From the NCBI GenBank assembly GCA_031269245.1, contig JAISZL010000098.1, forward strand, positions 41,794 through 105,793: a stretch of DNA of 64,000 bases, given 5' to 3'. The notes under the pieces were generated by a model that worked only from the letters and a program-made list of their open reading frames with translations, was not told the DNA's origin and made no database searches. Each line of letters starts with the position of its first letter. Position 1 is the first letter of the stretch. A program made the position numbers and the translations under genes. This stretch comes from Synergistaceae bacterium. Its GTDB lineage: Bacteria; Synergistota; Synergistia; Synergistales; Synergistaceae. Below are positions 49,851-59,554 of the stretch, piece after piece.

Positions 49851-51989
49851 TCAATGCCCCGGCTCGGCATCGCGGAGGGACGGGGCGCGCGCCTCCTCCG
49901 GTTTTTGATCGCCCCGCGCGGCCTGTTCGGGCTCCTTCCTCTCCTCCTGTTTCGGCAGGGGCTTCACCTCGCGCGTATGGTACATGGACATCAGCACGTC
50001 GACCATAGCCGTCCTGATGGAGTTCAGGTCCTTTAAGGTGAAGTCCACGTCCACAAATTGGCCTGTCATGATCTTTGAGTTGATGACGTCCTCGACAAGT
50101 TTGTCCAGTTCGGGTCTGCCCGCCAACGGATCCTTCAGCCCCTTCAGCGCGGCCTCCACCGAGTCCGCCAGCATCAAAAGCGCCGTCTCGGGGTGCTGCG
50201 GTGTGGGGCCTGGATAGCAGAAGTCCGCCTTGTCGACGTCTCCCCCGCCCTCCTCCTCTCCCGCGGCAAGCGCCTTCTTGTAAAAGTAGGTCATGCATGT
50301 CCTTCCGTGGTGCTCCGCGATGAAATCCTTTATAGCCCTCGGAAGGCGATATTCGTCAGCCAGCTTCAGGCCGTCGGTCACGTGGCTCTTGATCATCTTG
50401 GCGGACTCGAAGGGGGTTATTCTGTCGTGGATGTTGTTGCCGAACGACTGGTTCTCCACGAAATAATGCGGCCGCTTGAGCTTGCCTATGTCGTGATAGT
50501 ACGCCCCGGTCTTGATCAGAAGGCCGTTCATCCCCAGCCGATCCGCCACCGCCTCCGCCAAGGTGCCCACCGTTACGGTGTGGTGGTACGTCCCCGGCGC
50601 CTCCAGCTGCAGACGTTTCATGAGCGGCTGAGACTGATGGCTCAGCTCGAGCAACCTCAAGGGCGAGATTATGTCGAAAATCGCCTCCCAGAGCGGGATG
50701 ACCGCGACGACGAGGCTACTCCACAGCGCGCAGAGGAGAAGGTACGTCCCCACCAGCTCCCATGAGACCGCCAGCCCCAGTCCCCACCTCACGAAGAGCG
50801 ACGCGCACGTCAGGGAGAGACCAAGGCTGAATATGTTCCTCCAGATCATGATGCGGCTCGATGCCTCCCGCATGAATATGAAGCTCGCTCCGACCGCGAC
50901 CACGCAGAGTATGAAGCCGACGGATATCATAGAGGTCATGCCCTGGAACGCGAGAAGATAGCCTATGATCCCGCCGCCCAGCGCGATCTGGAACGCGAAG
51001 GCCGGCTGCAGGGTCAGAAATATCCAGCCGGTCATGGCGAGCACCGAGAGGGAGTCCACGTCCCACTTGCCGAACCACGCCTGAACGACCCAGTCTATCA
51101 GGAGCAGCAGCGTTATATACACCCACTCGCCGTTGGACGGAGGGCTCTCCTGCTTGCCCCCCAGCCACGTGACCCAGAACGACCAAGCGAACGTCGATAT
51201 GACGACGAAGCTCATGTACTTCCACGGAACATTGGCGCCTGAATACCCCTGCTCGCGGAGCAGTGCCGCTATGTCGGGGGTGACGAGCTGTCCCTTCTGA
51301 ACCAGGATGCCCCCGACGCGTATGTCGGTGGGCGCCGACGTGACGCGCGAGCTGACGTCCTCGCGCAGGCGCTCGGCCATCTCGGCGTCGTCCGCCACCG
51401 TCGGCAGCAGCAGCGCGTCGAGCAGCTGAAAAACGACGTTTTTATTCGCCTGAGGCATCTCGGCGTACCTGAGATGGTCCCATATCATTGCCGCCTGCTC
51501 CGACTTGCTGGCGAACCGATCGTAATTTTTCTCCGCTATGTCGACGGCCGCGCCGATAACCTGAGTGCGGTCGGCCTCCGGAAGCCCCCTTATCACCGAC
51601 GCCAGCTCGGGGGGAGCGAAGTCGAGGCTGCCGTCGTTCTTCAGAGCGGATATCCTCTGTACCACTAATTGCGTCAGCCCGTAGTTCCTGACCCTCACGT
51701 TGACTATTTGGTCGGCGGCCATGCTACGCAGCTCGTTGGTCGCGGCCTTGTCCGCGAATCGAATGGAACTCCTGGCGATGTACGTCCTCGGGGCGGGATA
51801 CCCGGCCATGTAGCTCTCGCCAAGGTCCACGAAATACCACCTCAGCAACACTATCAAACCGGCACTCACAACCAGCACCAGCCTGAAAAGGCTGAGGAAA
51901 ACGACCGGCGCTCCGTCGGAGGGCCTGCCGGCGCCCAGCATGAGCAATTGGAAGAGCCTACGATACGAGTGTCTGTGAAGCTCCGCCAT
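49851..51989 (-). CDS. 7TM-HD family phosphohydrolase (PgpH-like c-di-AMP phosphodiesterase)
   Basis: N-terminal extracytoplasmic domain, multi-TM block, HD domain HHTVTVGTLAEAVADRLGMNGLLIKTGAYYHDIGKLKRPHYF. Confidence 0.88.
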   Translation of the reverse strand: MAELHRHSYRRLFQLLMLGAGRPSDGAPVVFLSLFRLVLVVSAGLIVLLRWYFVDLGESYMAGYPAPRTYIARSSIRFADKAATNELRSMAADQIVNVRVRNYGLTQLVVQRISALKNDGSLDFAPPELASVIRGLPEADRTQVIGAAVDIAEKNYDRFASKSEQAAMIWDHLRYAEMPQANKNVVFQLLDALLLPTVADDAEMAERLREDVSSRVTSAPTDIRVGGILVQKGQLVTPDIAALLREQGYSGANVPWKYMSFVVISTFAWSFWVTWLGGKQESPPSNGEWVYITLLLLIDWVVQAWFGKWDVDSLSVLAMTGWIFLTLQPAFAFQIALGGGIIGYLLAFQGMTSMISVGFILCVVAVGASFIFMREASSRIMIWRNIFSLGLSLTCASLFVRWGLGLAVSWELVGTYLLLCALWSSLVVAVIPLWEAIFDIISPLRLLELSHQSQPLMKRLQLEAPGTYHHTVTVGTLAEAVADRLGMNGLLIKTGAYYHDIGKLKRPHYFVENQSFGNNIHDRITPFESAKMIKSHVTDGLKLADEYRLPRAIKDFIAEHHGRTCMTYFYKKALAAGEEEGGGDVDKADFCYPGPTPQHPETALLMLADSVEAALKGLKDPLAGRPELDKLVEDVINSKIMTGQFVDVDFTLKDLNSIRTAMVDVLMSMYHTREVKPLPKQEERKEPEQAARGDQKPEEARAPSLRDAEPGH

Positions 51990-52962
51990 TGCCCTCATAC
52001 CCGGCGTATTTATCGCGTTTCTCGAAGGACTCGTAGGCCGCTACTATCTTCTGCACAATATCGTGCCTCACCACGTCGTAATTTGTGAGATCGCAAAAGG
52101 CGATCCCCGGAATCCCCTCCAAAATGCCGCCTATTGAGCGAAGCCCGGACTCCTTGCTGCCGGGCAGATCGACCTGGGTGATGTCGCCCGTGACCACCGC
52201 CTTCGATCCAAGGCCGAGCCGCGTCAGAAACATCTTCATCTGCTCGCGGGTCGTGTTCTGGGCCTCGTCCAATATTATGAAACTGCTGCTCAACGTGCGC
52301 CCCCTCATGTACGCCAGCGGGGCGATCTCTATGATGCCCTTCTCAACGTACCTCGTGAAGCGGTCTGTCGGCAGCAAGTCGTAAAAAGCATCGTGCAGGG
52401 GCCTTATGTACGGCTCTATCTTCTCCAGCATGTCGCCCGGGAGATACCCGAGCCGCTCCCCGGCCTCAACCACGGGGCGAACAAGCACGATCCTGTTTAT
52501 GATGGAGGCATTGAGCGCCGCCACCGCCTTGGCCACCGCGAGATACGTCTTACCGGTACCCGCGGGCCCTATCGCGAACACCACGTCATTGCAGTCGATG
52601 GCGTCCACGTACTCTCTCTGCCCCTGGGTGTACGGCCGCACCTGCTTCCCTCTGTTCGTCACGCAAATCGTGCGATCAAGCAGGGCGATCAGGTCCGGCC
52701 TCCTCCCGTCCGCCAGCATGTCCAGGGCGTATCGTATCTCGACGCCCGACGGTCTGGCGCCCCGCGCCGTCATTTCGGCGAACTGCCCTATGAGATCCGT
52801 CAGGCCCTCCGCCATCCCGGAGCCGTCGTCAGGTATGTGAACATCCGCGCCCCTCGCCGTTGCGCGGAGGCCAAGCCTGTCCTCTATGGCCGACAGGATC
52901 TCGTCCCTCGCGCCGAGCACCCTCGACAGGATCTCCTCGGACGGGAGGGTCACGGTCCGCAT
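51958..52962 (-). CDS. phoH: PhoH-family ATPase
   Basis: VFAIGPAGTGKTYLAVAKAVAAL, RPVVEAGERLGYLPGDMLEKIEPYIRPLHDA, ILDEAQNTTREQMKMFLTRLGLGSKAVVTGDITQVDLP. Confidence 0.95.
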   Translation of the reverse strand: MRTVTLPSEEILSRVLGARDEILSAIEDRLGLRATARGADVHIPDDGSGMAEGLTDLIGQFAEMTARGARPSGVEIRYALDMLADGRRPDLIALLDRTICVTNRGKQVRPYTQGQREYVDAIDCNDVVFAIGPAGTGKTYLAVAKAVAALNASIINRIVLVRPVVEAGERLGYLPGDMLEKIEPYIRPLHDAFYDLLPTDRFTRYVEKGIIEIAPLAYMRGRTLSSSFIILDEAQNTTREQMKMFLTRLGLGSKAVVTGDITQVDLPGSKESGLRSIGGILEGIPGIAFCDLTNYDVVRHDIVQKIVAAYESFEKRDKYAGYEGNGGASQTLVS

Positions 52963-52976
52963 GGCGCTCACGGCGC

Positions 52977-53213
52977 CTATGCCCGCACGACCTCTTTGAC
53001 CTCCGGGACCCTGCGCTGAACGACTCCTTCGACCATGTTGCGTATGGTGGCGGCGGCCCCTGGACAGCCAGTGCAAAGGCCGGTAAGCTGAACCTTGAGG
53101 ACTCCGTTCGTCTCGTCAAAACCCAAGAACTCTATGCCTCCACCGTGGGACTCGATAATCGGGCGCACGTCCGACTCCAAAACTCCGACGATTCTCTCAG
53201 CTACCTCCGACAT
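52977..53213 (-). CDS. Possible separately initiated NifU-domain protein (internal start)
   Basis: Minus strand AAGGAGGGTAATTGAAATGTCGGAG: strong Shine-Dalgarno and ATG directly before the NifU domain. Confidence 0.55.
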   Translation of the reverse strand: MSEVAERIVGVLESDVRPIIESHGGGIEFLGFDETNGVLKVQLTGLCTGCPGAAATIRNMVEGVVQRRVPEVKEVVRA

Positions 53214-54062
53214 TTCAATTACCCTCCTTGCGGTTATTTTACCTGACTTTTTTTTGGCGATTTGCCACATCTCCTCCAACTCACGAAGAGACATGGACTC
53301 CATCTCGATGCCGCTATCCCTTGCCATCGACTCCATCTCCCTGAATCGACTCGAGAACTTGGCGTTGGCCTCTTGGAGGGCGCTCTCCGGGTCGATGCCG
53401 AGGTGACGCGCTAAATTTGCCAGCGCGAAGAGCATATCGCCGAGCTCCTCCCTCGACGCACCGGCGTCGAGCCGGTCTATCTCGACCCTCAGCTCGTCCA
53501 GTTCCTCGAGTGCCTTGCTCCTCACCGAAGCTATGTCGCCCCTCTTCCAGTCGAAACCCTTCTTGGCCGCGCGTTCGCTCATCCTGAGCGCGCGCAGCAA
53601 CGCAGGCAGGCCGCGAGGTATGCCGGCCATGGCGGAGCTGTCGGCATCCCGGCCCCTCCTCTCGCCGGCCTTTATCGTCTCCCAGTTGCGGCTGACCTCG
53701 TCCGCGTCACGCACCGTCACGCCGCCGAACACGTGCGGGTGCCTTTTGACCAGCTTGCGGCAGATGGCCTGGCAGACGTCCTCTATGCCGAACATGCTCC
53801 GCTCGGACGCTATCTGCGACACGAAAACCACCTGCAGCAGCACGTCCCCGCACTCCTCCATGATGTCCCTCGGATCTCCGCCCTCTATGGCCTCGACAAG
53901 CTCGTGCGCCTCCTCAAGGATATATCTCCTCAAGGTTTCGAGCGTCTGCTCCGCATCCCACGGGCATCCACCCGGCGCGCGAAGCCTCCTCATTATATCG
54001 GTCAGGCATCTGAAATCACCGGGCCCGAACTCATCCAACGCGATTGCTCCTCTCATGCTCAT
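52977..54062 (-). CDS. mazG: MazG nucleotide pyrophosphohydrolase in frame with a NifU C-terminal (Fe-S scaffold) domain
   Basis: MazG: GGCPWDAEQTLETLRRYILEEAHELVEAIE, tandem EELGDMLFALANLARHLGID; NifU: GGGIEFLGFDETNGVLKVQLTGLCTGCPGAAATIRNMVEGVVQRRVPEVKEV. Confidence 0.9.
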   Translation of the reverse strand: MSMRGAIALDEFGPGDFRCLTDIMRRLRAPGGCPWDAEQTLETLRRYILEEAHELVEAIEGGDPRDIMEECGDVLLQVVFVSQIASERSMFGIEDVCQAICRKLVKRHPHVFGGVTVRDADEVSRNWETIKAGERRGRDADSSAMAGIPRGLPALLRALRMSERAAKKGFDWKRGDIASVRSKALEELDELRVEIDRLDAGASREELGDMLFALANLARHLGIDPESALQEANAKFSSRFREMESMARDSGIEMESMSLRELEEMWQIAKKKSGKITARRVIEMSEVAERIVGVLESDVRPIIESHGGGIEFLGFDETNGVLKVQLTGLCTGCPGAAATIRNMVEGVVQRRVPEVKEVVRA

Positions 54063-54090
54063 ACGCGCATTGTAGCAGATATTTTCGAAT

Positions 54091-57000
54091 TTATTGGGTT
54101 TTCCCGGCGAGAGGAGATTTTTTGCTTGTTTTGCGCACATCACGCAAGAACAGAATAAATCCGCCGAGGGTGTCCATACCGCCGGAACTTCTGAAGCCGT
54201 CCGCCCTCCTGAACCACCCGCGCGGCGCGGGCTCCTCCGTCAGCGGCGCCCGCGGGCCGCACCGGACGACGGTCTCGTCAGAGCCGCACAACACGTCTAG
54301 TATGCCGAAGTCAGGGCCCATTATCCTCATCCTCGACACGTCGAATAAAAACTCGAGCGGGCGCGGCATGGGGCCGAAGCGATCCACGGTCTCGTCATGG
54401 AGGGAGTCGAGCGCGTCCTCCTCCTGAACCCACAGCAGTTTCCTGTAGAGCGCTATCCGAAGGCTCTCGTGAGGGAGATAGTCGCGCGGGATCGCGGATG
54501 GCACCCCGACCTCGACCCGGGTTCGCTCGCGCGCGTCGCCCTTCGCCCTTCTGATCGCCTCCTCCAGGAGATCGCAGTAGCGTTCGAAGCCCACCCTGCC
54601 GAGATTGCCGTGCTGGGCCACGCCGACCAGCTCGCCCCCACCCCTTATCTCGAGGTCTTTTTTGGCGAGCTGGTACCCGGCACCGAACTCGCCCAGGGAC
54701 GCGATGGCATCCATGCGCTCCACCGCCTCCCTCGTCAGCGCCACACCCTCCGGGTGCAGGAAGAGGGCGAATGCCTGCTCGTCGCGGCGGCCCACCCTCC
54801 CCCTGAGCTGGTGCATCTGCGCGAGGCCCAAGTCCTGCGCGTCGCTCACTATCAGGGTATTGGCCCTCGGTATGTCCAGCCCGCTCTCGACTATCGTGGT
54901 GCAGACCAGGATGTCAGTCTCCCCTCCGGCAAATTCGTCCATCGCGTTTTTTAAATCCTTCTCGGGCATCTGTCCGTGTGCCACGGCAACCGCGAGCTTC
55001 GGGAAGAGCCGCCTCACCATCATTGCCTCCCTGTCGATGCTCCGCACCCTGTTGTGCACGTAAAACACCTGGCCTCCCCGCGCGCGCTCCCTCAGCACCG
55101 CGCTCTTGACCAGCGGCTCGGACCACGCCCCAACGGCGGTTATGACGGGCAGGCGTTTCCTCGGCGGGGTTTCGAGCAGAGAGAGGTCCCTCAGACCGGA
55201 GAGCGACATGTGCAGGGACCTGGGTATAGGGGTGGCCGACAGCATGAGCGCGTCCACCGACGGATAGGCGCTCTTGAGGCGCTCCTTGTGCATCACGCCG
55301 AACCTGTGCTCCTCGTCTATTATGACGAGCCCCAGCGATTTGAAGGCTATGTCGGCGCCCAGCATCCTGTGGGTCCCGACCAGGATGTCCACCCTGCCGG
55401 ACGCCGCATCCTCGATTATCTTCCTTTGTTTCGTCGGGAGGACGAAGCGGGAGACGACCTCCACCCTGACTCCGAACTGGTCGAAGCGCGCGCTCCACGT
55501 CTCGAAGTGCTGCTGGGCCAGAAGAGTCGTCGGCGCCATCAGCGCGACCTGCAGCCCCTCGAATACGCACTTCGCTGCGGCCCTCATGGCGACCTCTGTC
55601 TTGCCGAAGCCGACATCCCCTATCAACAGCCTGTCCATGGGGAAGGGACGCTTCATGTCGGCACTCACCTCGCCGATAGCCCTGAGCTGGTCCTCCGTCT
55701 CGCGATACGGAAACGTCCTCTCGAACTCCGCCTCCTGCTCCGGGTCGCCGGTGAACTGGTGCCCCGGCGTCATCTCACGCTTTGCGTAGACATCCATGAG
55801 ATAGCTCGCGGCCAACTCCGCCTGCTCGCGCGCACGCGCGGTCATCTTCTTCCAGTGCCCGCCCCTCAGGTTGTCCGCCGCTGGCTCCACCCCGGGATAC
55901 GTCATGTAGGGGGATATCTTGTGGAAGTGCATCACGGGAATCTTCAGCCTGCGCTCCTCGGCGTACTCCAAAACCAAGTACTCCTGAACTCCGTCCGGGC
56001 TCTCGATCTGCTCGGATCCCATGAACCTGGCCACCCCGTAGTCCTCGTGCACGACCCACTGGCCCGGCATCAGGCGATCCCCCCAGTCGAGCGGGGCCGC
56101 CCTCTCCTTGGACGAGCCAGAGAGTGAAAGACCGGACAGCTCGAGGTCACCGATCACCGCAACCCCTGACGAGGGGTCGTAAAAACCCTCCGACACGGCG
56201 CCCTCCGCCGCGATATAGCCCCTCTCGGCGGCCCATTTTCTGAAGTGCCCGGCCTGAGAGACGACGCAAATCGACACATTTTTGGAGGACAGGCCGTCGC
56301 AGTAGGCCTCCAAATCCCTCCGCCTGCCCCGAAAATTCGGCAGCCCGATTATCCCGGTCCTGCGGTCGGCTCTCGCTATCCCGGAGGATATGCGGAGCCT
56401 AGGATAAAGCCCCAGCATGGCCTCCACTCCGCGCCACTCAAGCCGTTCGTTCCCCTCCAATTCCCGCTCCACGCCAGCCCTGAGCCATGAGTAGTTATCC
56501 GCCGAGTTCTCCAGCTCCGCAGGCTCTATGAGGAGGATGTGCATGTCGGCGGGGAAAAAAGCGTCGAGCGCCGCCGAGCGCCGCGAGGAGAGCGCCCTTA
56601 TATCGCGGCGGCTAAAGCTCCTTATGCTGCGCTGCGTGTCCGTGGCAAAGCACCTAATGCTGTCGATCTCCTCGTCGAAGAACTCCACCCTTATCGGATA
56701 AGCGTCCCTTGGGTCGAAGAAGTCCACGATGCCGCCGCGATGTGTGAACTGCCCCGGCGACCAGACTATATCGACCCTCTCGTAACCATGCCCCGCCAGC
56801 CAGTCTATCAGCCGGGCACGTCCCGTCTCGTGTCCCCTCTCGAGGGCTAAAACGTCGCCCCCTATCGAGAAGGGGCCCATCAAAGCCCCGGGAGTCGCCA
56901 GCATGATGCCGGAGGCATCGGCCCAACGGTACATCGTCTCCCCCCTACCGGCCTTCTGTGCCTCGAACATCGTGGGGGCGTCCTCGTAAGACGCTATTGC

Positions 57001-57282
57001 TATCTCCTCCAGCATCGACACGGCCGGCAGGCCCGACAGCAGGCGGATGGCCTCCGCGTCCGACTGAAAATCGCGGGCCAGCCTGGAGTTGGGCAGAACC
57101 ACGAGCAAAGGCCGCCGGAATCCGCGGCATATCCACGGTCTGGCGGCCCCTGCGGCCGACAGATGAATCAAGCTGTTCCTCCTCCATTCGCCGGCATCCA
57201 GTCGTTCCAAACTATTAGGCGTATAGGGCGCGCAGGGCGCGTTTAACGTGCCCTGCGCCGTCCTGCCCGCATCACTTTTCAC
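54091..57282 (-). CDS. mfd: Transcription-repair coupling factor Mfd
   Basis: CarD-like VVHEDYGVARFMG, helicase motifs DRLLIGDVGFGKTEVAMRAA, IIDEEHRFGV, LSATPIPRSLHMSLSGLRDLS, QLRGRVGRRDEQAFA. Confidence 0.95.
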   Translation of the reverse strand: MKSDAGRTAQGTLNAPCAPYTPNSLERLDAGEWRRNSLIHLSAAGAARPWICRGFRRPLLVVLPNSRLARDFQSDAEAIRLLSGLPAVSMLEEIAIASYEDAPTMFEAQKAGRGETMYRWADASGIMLATPGALMGPFSIGGDVLALERGHETGRARLIDWLAGHGYERVDIVWSPGQFTHRGGIVDFFDPRDAYPIRVEFFDEEIDSIRCFATDTQRSIRSFSRRDIRALSSRRSAALDAFFPADMHILLIEPAELENSADNYSWLRAGVERELEGNERLEWRGVEAMLGLYPRLRISSGIARADRRTGIIGLPNFRGRRRDLEAYCDGLSSKNVSICVVSQAGHFRKWAAERGYIAAEGAVSEGFYDPSSGVAVIGDLELSGLSLSGSSKERAAPLDWGDRLMPGQWVVHEDYGVARFMGSEQIESPDGVQEYLVLEYAEERRLKIPVMHFHKISPYMTYPGVEPAADNLRGGHWKKMTARAREQAELAASYLMDVYAKREMTPGHQFTGDPEQEAEFERTFPYRETEDQLRAIGEVSADMKRPFPMDRLLIGDVGFGKTEVAMRAAAKCVFEGLQVALMAPTTLLAQQHFETWSARFDQFGVRVEVVSRFVLPTKQRKIIEDAASGRVDILVGTHRMLGADIAFKSLGLVIIDEEHRFGVMHKERLKSAYPSVDALMLSATPIPRSLHMSLSGLRDLSLLETPPRKRLPVITAVGAWSEPLVKSAVLRERARGGQVFYVHNRVRSIDREAMMVRRLFPKLAVAVAHGQMPEKDLKNAMDEFAGGETDILVCTTIVESGLDIPRANTLIVSDAQDLGLAQMHQLRGRVGRRDEQAFALFLHPEGVALTREAVERMDAIASLGEFGAGYQLAKKDLEIRGGGELVGVAQHGNLGRVGFERYCDLLEEAIRRAKGDARERTRVEVGVPSAIPRDYLPHESLRIALYRKLLWVQEEDALDSLHDETVDRFGPMPRPLEFLFDVSRMRIMGPDFGILDVLCGSDETVVRCGPRAPLTEEPAPRGWFRRADGFRSSGGMDTLGGFILFLRDVRKTSKKSPLAGKTQ

Positions 57283-57841
57283 CTATCCCCACCGTAAAGC
57301 CCTCCCCCGAGGCGCCGTCCAGCCACCTGGCGAGCGAGCTCCACGCCAGGTCCTCGACGTCGCTCCAGCGGTCTCTCTGCTCCTTCGGGAATTTGCCGAG
57401 CACCCAGTCTCGCATGTCAGCACTCGGTGGAGGGGGTCCGACCCCGACGCGCAGCCTCGGCACGTCCAACGTCCCGAGACCGCCCAGTATGGAGGCCATT
57501 CCGTTGTGCCCTCCGGCGGACCCGTTCTGCCTGTACCTCAGCCTGCCGAAAGGCAGAGCCGCGTCGTCAAACACTATCAGCACGTCGTTAGACGCCACAT
57601 CGTAATACTTGGCGGCCTCGGCGACGGACTTGCCGCTCAGATTCATGTACGTGAAGGGTTTGAGAAAGAGGACTCGGTGTCCGTCAAAAGACGAGGCAGG
57701 CCAAAAAGCCCCGCTGAACTTCATGTGGGGCGCGCCCAGCCCGTTTTTGCCAGTATAAAAATCTATCATCATCCAACCGGCGTTGTGCCGGCTCCACGCA
57801 TATTCAGGGCCGGGATTCCCCAGCCCCACCACCAGTTTCAA
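57272..57841 (-). CDS. pth: Peptidyl-tRNA hydrolase
   Basis: MKLVVGLGNPGPEYAWSRHNAGWMMID, KPFTYMNLSGKSV, GSAGGHNGMASI. Confidence 0.95.
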   Translation of the reverse strand: MKLVVGLGNPGPEYAWSRHNAGWMMIDFYTGKNGLGAPHMKFSGAFWPASSFDGHRVLFLKPFTYMNLSGKSVAEAAKYYDVASNDVLIVFDDAALPFGRLRYRQNGSAGGHNGMASILGGLGTLDVPRLRVGVGPPPPSADMRDWVLGKFPKEQRDRWSDVEDLAWSSLARWLDGASGEGFTVGIGEK

Positions 57842-57851
57842 AGCTACGCCT

Positions 57852-58505
57852 CTATTCCTCTCCGTCCTTGCGCTTGCCCTTGCTCACCACCTCGACCTCT
57901 TTGTCCTCCTCGGCGGAGCTCTCCTCCGCCGCCTCGACAAGCGACTTAGGACGTGTCACCATGACCACCGCCAAGTCCTCGGACGTTATGAACTCCGCGC
58001 TCTCCGGCAGCTGGAGGTCGCGCACGAAGACCTCGCTGCCCATCGCCATCTTCGCTGTGTCGATCACGATCTCGGACGGTATCTCGCGCGGCAGCACGAG
58101 AATTTCGACCTCGCGCAACGGCTGTTCCAGCAACCCGCCCATCTTGACGCCGACGGAGATATCCTTGTTCACCACCCTGACTGGGACCGCCACTTTGACC
58201 TTGTGCCCCTTCACAAGCTGATACATATCGACGTGAAGTATTTTCTGCGTGACGACGTGCCTCTGCACATCGCGAAGGAGAGCCATCTCCACTCGTCCGT
58301 CCGGCATCTCCAGGTCGATCATGTTGGTCTCCCAGTTAGCCGAGTTGGCGATATGAGAGAGCTCCTTAGCGTCCACCGACCCCACCACGCTCCCGCCGTA
58401 CTCAGGACCGTAGAACACAGCCGGGACCACCCCGGCGGCGCGTAGCTTACGGCACGCTCCCTTGCCCATGCTGGCGCGCTTTGTGAATTTGATCTTCACT
58501 GCCAT
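57852..58505 (-). CDS. rplY: 50S ribosomal protein L25 (Ctc form)
   Basis: CRKLRAAGVVPAVFYGPEYG, HVDMYQLVKGHKVKVAVPVRVVN; long acidic/basic C-terminal tail. Confidence 0.9.
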   Translation of the reverse strand: MAVKIKFTKRASMGKGACRKLRAAGVVPAVFYGPEYGGSVVGSVDAKELSHIANSANWETNMIDLEMPDGRVEMALLRDVQRHVVTQKILHVDMYQLVKGHKVKVAVPVRVVNKDISVGVKMGGLLEQPLREVEILVLPREIPSEIVIDTAKMAMGSEVFVRDLQLPESAEFITSEDLAVVMVTRPKSLVEAAEESSAEEDKEVEVVSKGKRKDGEE

Positions 58506-58555
58506 TTATTTCTCCTCCTTAAAAAACATCTATATTATAGTAGTTATTGGCGATG

Positions 58556-59554
58556 TTACTGCTCTTTACGCCTTGGCTTGGGCTGGAAGAGTATGCTGAT
58601 CGAATGGTCCAGGTGAATCCTGCGAATCGCCTCGGCGAAGAGCGGAGCTATCGTCAAGGTCGTTATCTTGCCTATGCGCTTCTCATCGGGCAGCGGGACC
58701 GTGTCGGTCAGCACCATCTCCTCGAAGACCGATTTGCCGATGCGCTCGATGGCCGCGCCGGAGAGGACACCGTGGACCGCGCAGGCGTACACCTTGTCCG
58801 CGCCGTGCCCAACCAGCGCGTTCGCGGCGTTCACTATGCTGCCCGCAGTGTCGATGATATCATCCACCAATACGGCTATCTTGCCGTCAACCTCGCCTAT
58901 CACCTCGTTGACCTCGCTGTGGTTGGCTATGTCGTGGGACCTGCGTTTGTCCACTATGGCCAGTTCGGCGTTTATCTGCTCCGCGAACCTGCGCGCGCGG
59001 ACGACTCCCCCGATGTCGGGCGAGACCACGACGACGCGGCCCTCCTGCAACTGCGCCTTCAATACCCTCTTGAAATGCGATGCCAAAAGCGGGATGCCCG
59101 TGAGATGGTCCAGTGGTATGTCGAAGAAACCCTGTATCTGCCCGGCGTGAAGGTCCGCGGTCACGACTCTGCCAGCCCCCGCTTGCTGCAGCAGGTTCGC
59201 GACGAGTTTCGCCGTGATCGGCTCCCTCGACCGCGCCTTGCGGTCCTGCCTGGCGTAGCCGAAGTACGGCAGCACCACGTTGATCCTGTACGCGGACGCT
59301 CGTTTCAGCGCGTCGATCAGTATCAGAAGCTCCATGAGGTTCTCGTTCACTGGCTGGCACGTCGGCTGAATTATGAAGGCGTCGGTTCCTCGAACGCTCT
59401 CCTGCAGGGCAAGCCCTATCTCCCCGTCGGAGAAGCGGAATATCTTCCTCTCCGACATCTGCATCCCCAGAGCGCCGCAAATGGCCTTCGAGAGATCCTC
59501 GTGCGCGCTCCCTGAAAAAATCTTCATGTCCCTGGAGGCGGATTCCATCGTCAA
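58556..59554 (-). CDS. prs: Ribose-phosphate pyrophosphokinase
   Basis: FSDGEIGLALQESVRGTDAFIIQPT, YFGYARQDRKARSREPITAKLVANLL, VLVDDIIDTAGSI. Confidence 0.95.
   Translation of the reverse strand: MTMESASRDMKIFSGSAHEDLSKAICGALGMQMSERKIFRFSDGEIGLALQESVRGTDAFIIQPTCQPVNENLMELLILIDALKRASAYRINVVLPYFGYARQDRKARSREPITAKLVANLLQQAGAGRVVTADLHAGQIQGFFDIPLDHLTGIPLLASHFKRVLKAQLQEGRVVVVSPDIGGVVRARRFAEQINAELAIVDKRRSHDIANHSEVNEVIGEVDGKIAVLVDDIIDTAGSIVNAANALVGHGADKVYACAVHGVLSGAAIERIGKSVFEEMVLTDTVPLPDEKRIGKITTLTIAPLFAEAIRRIHLDHSISILFQPKPRRKEQ

Noticed and set aside
54976-56127. 383-aa plus-strand ORF
   Set aside because: Antisense to mfd helicase domain.
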